A DNA stretch of 64,000 nucleotides, taken from assembly GCF_046630445.1 (NCBI RefSeq), contig NC_092339.1, forward strand, positions 53,219,001-53,283,000, given 5' to 3'. This document shows, in pieces, positions 56,447-64,000 of the stretch. The position numbers and the translations under genes are program-made. Origin of the DNA: Rutidosis leptorrhynchoides. Its lineage: Eukaryota > Streptophyta > Magnoliopsida > Asterales > Asteraceae. Each line of letters starts with the position of its first letter. Position 1 is the stretch's first letter. The notes below the pieces were generated by a model. It saw only the letters and a list, made by a program, of their open reading frames with translations. It was not told the origin of the DNA and searched no databases.

Positions 56447-57980
56447 GCTTCTTTTTCTCTCTTGTACAATATTAGTCATACTTTCAAGGCCTTCTCACCT
56501 CCGAGCGGGAAATTAAGTACCCAGAGGCGAACGCTGAAGATTGTATTAGGAGCGGTCTGGAGTCTTGAAGTTGTCACTTTTGTATTCGGAACTCGTTTAA
56601 TCTACTGGTACTTCTATCCTTTATCTTATATAATGTTTTATGATATTATTGCCATGATTAGCGTGTAGTTATCTTTAGTGTATGCTATGATGTAAGCAGT
56701 TATAATGCCGAAATAATATTATGGTCTGTGTATGTTGTCGAAATGCTTTCGATTATGCTTTAAAATCAATCGCTTTTCCAACTAATAGAACGTAGTTATA
56801 GGCTCTGTTATTGGGAAGTCGCGAACCCCGATTAAGAGTACACTATCTGTGTCACCCCTTGGTAAGAGAAGTCTATCGGATACAACGTAAGATCGACCGA
56901 GGCACATCGGTTGTAGTAAGTCTATCAAGCTTTGGATTCCGACAGAGGACTCTTTCGTAGTGAAACATCTGACTATACCCCTAGTACATTGTCGGTCCTA
57001 GACCATGCTAGTGTAGTCACCAAGCATATAATCTTCGTACGTGCGCGCTGAAGCACATCGGTTGTTGTAAACTGTACCTCTGCTAAGTAAGGCCATGGAA
57101 CACGGTTAGTGTTGACCAGTACACTGCACCATAATGCGGTATCAAGCATTGCACCCCGCTTGAGGGATTCTTAGTTAATTAAGGAACTGTTTGTTTAGAC
57201 ACATAAAGGATTGGACCGTTAGGATAACCGAACGTGTTCATGGAAGTCAGACTTGACTTGGCCATGGTGTTCTTTATGGTTGAACTCTTTTAAGGGCCTA
57301 ACTATCTTTTACCAATCATTAACGAAAGCATTGAAGCACATCACGTCTCTCGAATATGGTACACCATGTATTCTATTATGCTTAAGAAAGTTTAGACCAT
57401 TTTGGAATGTTAATACGTCACCCAACCGAGTCGCTCAATTGGATGAGCCGTCTGAACGTGTATGCCTGTAGTCAGACTGCACGGGCGTCGGGGGTAAGGG
57501 ACGTTGCTGTCTATTCAGAATCTTCAAGCCTAACACAGTACCCAGTGACATGTCTTATGACAGGGGCGTTTAGGACCAGTGTAATTAATGCAGGGCCTCT
57601 GCCTATTCATGAGCCAGCATTCCATAATCTCGGCATAATAACTGATGAAGTCATAGTACGCACTTACTTTAACCTTATCTGAATTACAAATTTTATCGCA
57701 TTTACTTTATCTATCTTATAAATTAGAAAATCCTAAAATAAATATTCACTACTCCCTAACTATCTTAGGTTACAATATAGGTTCGATGTTATTGATATCT
57801 CTAAAATACGACTCTAGGTCATACTTCCCTTACTTATAAGGAGTAGTAAGATTTAGGCCCCGCTAAATATAAATTTAAAACAAGTACCCTCTCCCACGAG
57901 TGGCTGATCCTGGCAAGCTGCAGCCTAACGACACCGCGCAAATAAAAACCGTCTGTTTTGGCCATATCAGGAGAGTGACT
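56447..57980 (+). repeat. Athila-like 5' LTR, part 2
   Basis: 1.5 kb without a coding region, leading directly to the Asp-tRNA primer site at 57987. It starts with a CT-rich leader-like stretch that continues the part at 31895-32339. The exact 3' end of the LTR is uncertain by about 20 bases. Confidence 0.55.
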
Positions 57981-57986
57981 AGTTTT

Positions 57987-58004
57987 TGGCGCCGCTGCCG
58001 GGGA
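57987..58004 (+). other. Athila-type primer-binding site (Asp tRNA)
   Basis: TGGCGCCGCTGCCGGGGA, differing by one base from the TGGCGCCGTTGCCGGGGA I recall for Athila/Tat elements. It shows a plus-strand element whose LTR lies to the left. Confidence 0.85.
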
Positions 58005-58254
58005 ACTGTTATCAGGCAATACTATTTTCTATCAAACTTATTCACAAGCATTTAGTGGTGTCTAAGAAAGACAATTATACACGGACTTGGTTATTGGATT
58101 TTCCGAACAGTCGCCAATTATATTGGGACCAAAAGGATCCTGCCTCTCCGTAGTCGGCATGGCCACTTGGTTTGTTGAATAGTTTGTGCGAAGCTTTGTT
58201 ACCGAAATACCAGGGAATCAGTAGTTAGAACCAAAAACATATTCCACCATAGGA

Positions 58255-58390
58255 TAGTTAGTTAATTAATTAGATTACTTTAGATTACTTTAGTTTACCT
58301 TAGAATAGATTAGATTAGATTACCTTAGATTGCCTTAGATTAATTTAGATTACCTTAGAATCAGATTGGTTTAGCTTATTATAATTTAGC
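58255..58390 (+). repeat. TTAGATTACC-type short tandem repeats in the Athila-like leader
   Basis: About ten units of 10-13 bp (TTAGATTACCT, TTAGATTAGA and variants) between the primer site and gag. Confidence 0.7.
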
Positions 58391-58431
58391 TTATTTGCGA
58401 AAAATTAAAAATAAAAAGGCATACCTAGTGT

Positions 58432-60057
58432 ATGACCCAAACCCGATCTAGACCAGGGCCATTGTTATTCGTACCTGATCCAGACAAAATAATCTCTAAA
58501 GCACGCAAGGAAGCACGATTCAGAAACCAAATGGCGTTACGCGTTACTTTAGCAGAAAATACAAAACCCTCGATTGAAGGTCGAGGAGGACCAATCAGAT
58601 TTCCAGAGATTCAAGGACACTCATTCGAGTTAAAACATCACATCATCCAGCTCATTTAGAATAGCTGTCAGTTTCATGGATTACCGAATGACGATCCTAA
58701 TTCTCACCTTGATAAATTCATATCTCTTTCGAACTCCTACAAACAGCCAGGGATAGGACAAGATATAGCCCGGCTATACTTGTTCCCCTATTCTCTCACT
58801 CATCATGCTCAAACTTGGTTTGAAGGACTGGAAAAAGATTCCATCACGTCATGGACGGAGATGGCAACTAAATTCCTAACCAAATATTTCCCTCCTTCTA
58901 AACAAACCAAACTAAAGAATGACATCATTAACTTCAAACAAAGTTATGATGAATCTCTTTACACTGCATGGGAGCGTTTCAAAACCCTGCTGAAGAAATG
59001 CCCTAATCACCAACTAGAACGGTCAGCCCAAATATGTACTTTCTACAATGGTCATACGGTAAATCATAGGATGACGATCGATGCAGCAGCTCAAGGGAAT
59101 CTGATGAATCAAACCGCAGATGAAGCATGGGAATTGCTCGAGAACATGACGATGCATCATCATGACTGGAACAGTAGTGAAACAACTTCATCATCTGCCC
59201 CACTCTCTGCACTTAACAATCAGACGGAGGCCATCAAATCCCTCACAGATAAGATGGAATCTCTTGCAAAGCAAATCGGAGAATTGAAGACGCAGCCGCA
59301 GCAGGTTAACCAAGCTCAGGCTTGTGTTAATTGTACCAACCCGCAACCTACTGAAGACTATCAAGTTGAGTATGAAAACCCTGACGGTTCAGTCTGTTAC
59401 GTTCAATACCCAGCTCGTCAACCAAATCCCGGATTCAATCAACCACCAAGGGTTAATCAATTTCAGTGAAGCAATCAACCTTTTCGTTATCGCTATCCAC
59501 CTTATCCATCCCAAAAATCTCAATTGACCTACGATCAACCACTTCCACTCACTGGTCCCCCAGTTGAGGAGAATTCCCCTACCACCCAGATTACAAAAGC
59601 AACTAACCCCACTCTCGGAGCTGATGATCAGTTAACTCAGTTCATCTAAGGACAACAACAGTTAAATCAGAGAACTGCAACCAGACAAGATCAGACGGAA
59701 ATACTAATCAGAAATCAATTGGCTCTGCTCAAAATTTTGGAAACGCAGCTCGGACAGTTATCACAACGCCTTGAAATCCGACCGCATGGAAGATTGCCAA
59801 GTAATACTATCCAGAACCCCCACATAGAAGAAGCAAAACAAATGGATTCTGTAATCCCAGAGGAAGAACCACGGAGAAGGTCAACTAGGCTCAAGAACAA
59901 ATCAACATATACTCAGAAGCTGACCCCTGAAACTCCAGTTCGTGTACCCTATCCTGGAAGGCTACAAGAAGAACTATCCAAGCTTGATTCCTTCGAACTT
60001 GATGGCAGATTCCTAGACACCATGTCCAAAGTTCCCAACCAGAAGAGATATATCTGA
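58432..60057 (+). CDS. Athila-like gag (broken, no pol following)
   Basis: Start MTQTRSRPGPLLFVPDPDK at 58432. Then the retrotransposon gag domain (LYLFPYSLTHHAQTWFEGLE, MATKFLTKYFPPSKQTKLKN, SLYTAWERFKTLLKKCPNH; about 58760-59010), AADEAWELLENM-like helices, a Gln/Pro-rich linker and a basic C-terminal part (STRLKNKSTYTQKL). The core motifs are those of Athila-type gag. It is broken in places. Protease, RT and integrase are missing. Confidence 0.8.
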
Positions 60058-60065
60058 AGGCTTCT

Positions 60066-60363
60066 GATAATGCTAAAAACGAACATATATTTCATAGCAT
60101 TATTCCTCAAGAAAGACAAGCTTTTAGTTGCAATTGTTCTATTTACAAGTGATATTCGTTTGTATAATAAAAGGTGAAGACAAAAGACAGATTCGACGAA
60201 TTGAAGAGGCAAACGACCAAAAAGCTCAAAAGTACAAAAGACAATCAAAAAGGTTCCAATTATTGATAAGAAACGTCTCGAAATCACAAGAGTACAAGAT
60301 TCAAAACGCAAAGTACAAGATATTAAATTGTACGCGAGGACGTTCGAAAATCCGGAACCGGGA
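60066..60363 (+). repeat. LTR fragment, Athila/Tat-like
   Basis: Begins TGATAATGCTAAAAACG, with an inverted echo of the start (TGCTA...TAGCA within 35 bases), directly after gag. It is cut at 60363 by the next LTR. It may be the start of a 3' LTR of another Athila/Tat family or of a deletion derivative. It does not match 31895-32339 at sight. Confidence 0.45.
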
Positions 60364-63304
60364 TGTAACGACCCGTCCTAATCCTCCTGGACGAAATCAT
60401 CAACATCTGGTTCCATTGCGATGATCGACTCCAAATAAGGTCCTTAGTATGAGCTAATGCACAGCGGAAGACTTAATTCGTACCTGAGAATAAACATGCT
60501 TTAAAAAGTCAACATAAAGTTGGTGAGATATATAGGTTTGATGCTAGCAGCGTTATAACTATGGACCACAAGATTTCATATATAAAAATATAATACACCC
60601 GCAAGTGTATAAAATCATTCTGCTTATGTTGAGGCCTCAGTAACCAACCTTAACAATAATATAATAAGTCATCTTCGCAAAGATGGATATGTACACTCGC
60701 AAGTGTATAAATAATCCTCGAAGTACTAAACATCCGCCCACTAGTTCTTATGTCTAGTGCAGCCTACTGGATGGGGGTGTTAAACCCGATAGATCTATCT
60801 TTAGGATTCGCGCTTACATGCTATTATAACATATAACTAATTTACCTAGCACATCAATCCGCAGAATATCATTTTTAATCACTTGTGTCCATAACGTAAA
60901 TCATTTATAAAAACAGCGCATGTATTCTCAGCCCAAAAATATTTAGAGTTTAAAAGGGACTATATACTCACCTTACTGTATTTTGTAGTAAAAATACATA
61001 TAACATCATTGAACAAATGTGGGGTTGGCCTTGGATTCACGAACCTTAAGGGAAAGGCTTAAAAATAAACTGTGTCTCAGCTCGGGATTGAACCTATGAC
61101 CTCAAGTTTAACACACAATACCCAGAACCATTGAACCATTGCTTACTTTATGATTTAATTAGAATTTGAAATCCTTTTAAGGTGTTTTCAGTTTCCATCT
61201 TCTTCATTCATTCACCCTTTTCATTAAACTTTAAACACCAACCAACTCTCATTATCACTATAATTACTATCATCAGCTCGTCATTAATGTCTCTCATCAT
61301 GTATCACTTGCTCACGACTTCTATCATATCATGAATATCATTATTAAACTTTCAGCCCATCAAGCACACGGTCCAAATTATAAGTCCAATTAATTTAGGA
61401 AGTCCCATAACGAATTCAATTTGTTGCAAGTTCATTTAAATTGTAAAGGCCCAAATTTGGTTTCTTTATTCTATTATCCAACAGTAACCGATGGAGTATG
61501 TGTTTGGGTTTAACTTGGAGACACTTATGTACAATGTAGAATTCAAAGGCTGTCTCCATCGTGTCCCCTCTTCCCACCCACTCTTGTCACCTTTTATTAT
61601 TATACATCATAACCATTAATCATTTATCATTATCCCCCTTTTTCCCCACCTCACGTTCCTTTATTAAAATAAGAAACAGACAACATAAAAGAACTAATCG
61701 CATCACAGTAGCAGGAGCTTCGATTGACCAACCCTGGTGGTTTGTGTGATAGAACAAAGGTGGCGGTGTTGGTAATTCTTTAATAGGAGAGAAAGAAAGA
61801 ATTGAGAAAGAATAATGTTAATAAGGCGATGGCGATTGTGTGGTGATAGTGAAGTAGAAGGTGGTTGTTAAGATAATGATTATGCTTGATGTATTGTTCG
61901 AGTAGCCTGAGGGTTGTTTCATTTGGTGATAGATTAATCCGAGTTCTTGAACGTGAACAGAAACAGAAACAGAAACAGAAGGGTGACATAGCAGTAACAT
62001 ACTTTTTTTTTTTAGAGGAGAGAGTGTGAAGAGAGAAGAAGAAGGAGAGGTGTGGTGATTAAGGGTGGTTCTTGGTGGTAGTGATATGGGTATATTCATC
62101 GTGGAGGTGATGGAAATGAATGTCGTAGGTTTCATCGAGAATAATATTAAGATAATGGGTTGTGATCTGAAACAGAAATAAATAATAAATCAGCACAAGG
62201 GTGTCGATTAGAAGGAGGAAACAAGTGGAACCAGAAAATACGAGAGGGTGACTTCGTGCAGGTGGTTAGCAAGGATGGTTCAATATGTGGTGGGTGTTGT
62301 GATTTTCTTGACCAACACAGGAACTAGTGACGGGTTTTGTGGTATTTGAGGATATAATGAAGAGGTCGATTTGGGTTTTGTTTGAAGGGTTTCGAAGATT
62401 ACTAAAACGGAAACACAAGCGAGTGATGGTACGTGTGGTGATGGATCACGGTTTAGATATGGTTGATAGGATAGGAAAAACGATATAGAGAGAAATATGA
62501 TTTTGGTTGATGGTAGAAGGTGATGGTTTATAAGAGAGAAAGAGTAAGATGATAAGGAATTGAATGATTTTCATATCATTTGAAGTGATCATTTAAATAT
62601 AAAGCGTGGGCTCAATTTCTCAATCAGACAAAGTAATTCAGAAAATTAAATAAAGGATAGAAGATATCGAATCTGTTTATTACCTAATATGCACTAATGA
62701 TAATGATATGAATCGAATATTTGGAGACAATAAGTACCAATTAAAAATAGTCGATGGGATGTAAAACCACTTTGATTCCATTAGTATACGTATGATCTCA
62801 TTTATCTAATAATTATAATTAATTTAAATTACTATTAGCGATAATAGACATTAATATTATCAAATAATACAAAAATTATATTAATAATATTATTAATTAT
62901 AAATGTAGTAATTTATATTATTTTCTAATAATTATAATAATGATAATATTAGTAATAATAATTAATAATAATATCATTAATAAAGATAACAATTTAAATA
63001 TATCAAATTTTATATTTATATATTATAATAATATACATAATACTGATATTAATATTAATATCTATATTTATTTTAATAAAAGCAATAGTAACATTTAATT
63101 ATTTTGTTAACGTTACCAATTAATAAGTATATATCGTATATACACATAAATGTTCGTGAATCGTCAGGCTTGGTCAAAGGGTAACTGATTATCCGAATAT
63201 AGATTTCAAACTTTCTAGACTCAACATTACAGATTTTGCTTATCGTGTCGGAAACATATAAAGAATAAGGTTTAAATGTGGTCGGAAATTTCCGGGTCGT
63301 TACA
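60364..63304 (-). repeat. 3' LTR of a third Tekay-like Gypsy family (Gypsy-C)
   Basis: 2,941 bp, TGTAACGACCCG...CGGGTCGTTACA on the plus strand (an inverted terminal repeat of about 10 bp). Contains a donor-like site (60970-60971), an acceptor-like site (60484-60486), a GATAGATCTATC palindrome (about 60788-60799) and a tRNA-like segment (61075-61150). The inner end adjoins the palindrome and polypurine tract at 63305-63340, so the element continues to the right, beyond the window. Confidence 0.82.
61075..61150 (-). repeat. tRNA-derived SINE-like segment
   Basis: Minus strand: box A-like TGGTTCAATGG (complement 61128-61138), then box B-like GGTTCAATCCC (complement 61084-61094), spaced as in tRNA-type internal promoters. 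It lies within the Gypsy-C LTR. The 3' body of a SINE was not recognised, so it may be only a tRNA-like relic. Confidence 0.4.
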
Positions 63305-64000
63305 GTACCCACCCGTTAAAGAAATTTCGTCCCCGAAATTTGAGTGAGGTCGTCAGGGTTGACAATAAAATTGTTTTTTTTTATAACGAATACGAGCTGA
63401 CAAAATAGGGTTTTATCAACATCGTGTAATATTGCTAAAGTAATTGAGTTATTTGTACGAGTGAAGCTATCACAAAAGAGTGAGATGAGTGAAAATATAT
63501 TCGTCTTAACCAATGGCGTAGTTACTATTGATTTCCGGGATTTAAGGGATTTAAAGAAAATCCTACGTAATAAGATTTGATTCTTCAGCGATCGGGATCT
63601 CCTTTGATTTAATGCGGCAATCTGTTTTGATTTCTTTGTCAGATATTTTACTATAAAGTCACCCCTTCGTTTCCTTATTTTCCACAACTCACATCTTCTA
63701 TTTTTTTCTCCTTAATTCCTACTTCAAGACATTCGTCGATATGCTTCGTCCAATTTCGATTCTTGACACACTCTTAATTTCCACATTTGTCATTCTTCTT
63801 TTTCATCTACCACCAGAAGAATCTATTTACTTCTACTATACTCTTGTGTTCATAGTGTTTCTAGTTTTCCCGTGTCTTTATATTGCTATATGCATTGATA
63901 TACATGGTTTGTAATTTCTAAGTAATTGTTGGGTATTATATCTTCCTGTCCTCGAGTCAAGCGAACAATGGTCCGAAATTTGTAGGTATGAAATTCGAAA
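63305..64000 (-). mobile_element. Start of the Gypsy-C internal region (runs off the window)
   Basis: Directly beside the LTR is the conserved GTACCCACCCGTTAAAG and AAATTTCGTCCCCGAAATTT (about 63305-63342), as in Gypsy-A and Gypsy-B beside their polypurine tracts. The next 660 bases hold no pol sequence; in A and B the chromodomain starts here. So this copy is either a deletion derivative or a non-autonomous type. Nothing else recognised to the end. Confidence 0.6.

Larger units (their letters stand above)
31895..60057 (+). mobile_element. Athila-like Gypsy element, 5' LTR split by nested insertions, gag only
   Basis: Pieces: LTR part 1 (about 31895-32339, start TGATATCGGC uncertain), LTR part 2 (56447 to about 57980), a primer site TGGCGCCGCTGCCGGGGA (57987-58004, complementary to Asp tRNA and typical of the Athila/Tat group), a leader and gag (58432-60057). 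The large Gypsy 32340-56446 lies inside its LTR. The near-duplicate ACTTC/GCTTC (32335-32339, 56447-56451) marks the insertion. No pol follows gag before the next LTR sequence at 60066, so the element is broken and partial. It is the oldest layer of the nest by position. Confidence 0.7.

Noticed and set aside
56860-57680. rRNA-like or structured RNA in the GC-richer part of the Athila-like LTR
   Set aside because: No rRNA or tRNA signature. It leads straight to an LTR primer site, so it is LTR sequence.
61818-62135. Host protein frame in 61.8-62.1 kb
   Set aside because: Low-complexity Thr/Ser/Ile translation inside the Gypsy-C LTR, with simple repeats such as AGAAACAGAAAC on the other strand.
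63316-63687. Basic 123-aa minus-strand frame beside the Gypsy-C LTR
   Set aside because: Starts and ends in LTR-adjacent non-coding DNA, overlaps the conserved palindrome and has no recognisable domain.

Overview
The window is plant nuclear DNA. LTR elements carry initiator-Met and Asp tRNA primer sites, and there are chromodomain Gypsy, Copia, Athila-like and Sirevirus-like elements, a plant L1-type LINE, and fragments of a plant receptor-like kinase and of a plant Fused/TIO-type kinase. The kinase type and the LTR style suggest Asteraceae, but this is an impression and was not computed. I see no complete, undamaged host gene. The window is a repeat-dense intergenic region with decayed host gene pieces.

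Layout. 1-1018: non-coding flank. 1019-4808: a small non-autonomous LTR element in an LTR-internal-LTR-internal-LTR-internal-LTR array, with one 5-bp target duplication (AATGT) around the whole array. 4840-5330: a block of short GC-rich palindromes. 5918-12704: a receptor-like kinase gene (minus strand) broken twice. A young Copia element (6782-12412, TSD TTTTT) sits inside the kinase exon, and the C-terminal exon lies inverted at 5918-6162. 13500-15180: a Sirevirus-like remnant with repeated polypurine tracts. 15.2-20.4 kb: no clear gene. 20461-24488: tandemly duplicated, chimeric pieces of the C-terminal ARM-repeat region of a TIO-like kinase gene (minus strand), cut by a 5'-truncated LINE (22014-23360) and carrying a MITE.

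24.9-60.4 kb is a nest. A second Copia (24915-31736, TSD TATAC) has minisatellite-bearing LTRs. An Athila-like element (plus strand, LTR from about 31895, PBS 57987-58004, gag to about 60057) is interrupted in its 5' LTR by a large Tekay-like chromodomain Gypsy (32340-56446, minus strand, LTRs about 3.35 kb). That Gypsy was itself hit in its 3' LTR by another chromodomain Gypsy (32463-41048, TSD GAAAC), which has a 2.69-kb tandem duplication, and in its leader by a solo LTR of the same second family in opposite orientation (49266-52516, TSD CTCGG). From 60364 a third Tekay-like LTR (to 63304) starts an element that runs off the right edge.

The most interesting signals are these. (1) Three divergent LTR families share a donor-like block (AAG|GTGAGT...ATAGTCCC) and an acceptor-like block (TTTATTCTCAG|GT type) 450-490 bp apart. 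(2) There are two independent tandem LTR arrays. (3) The larger Gypsy has an extra coiled-coil ORF between its primer site and gag. (4) The TIO locus has a chimeric exon formed by unequal recombination.
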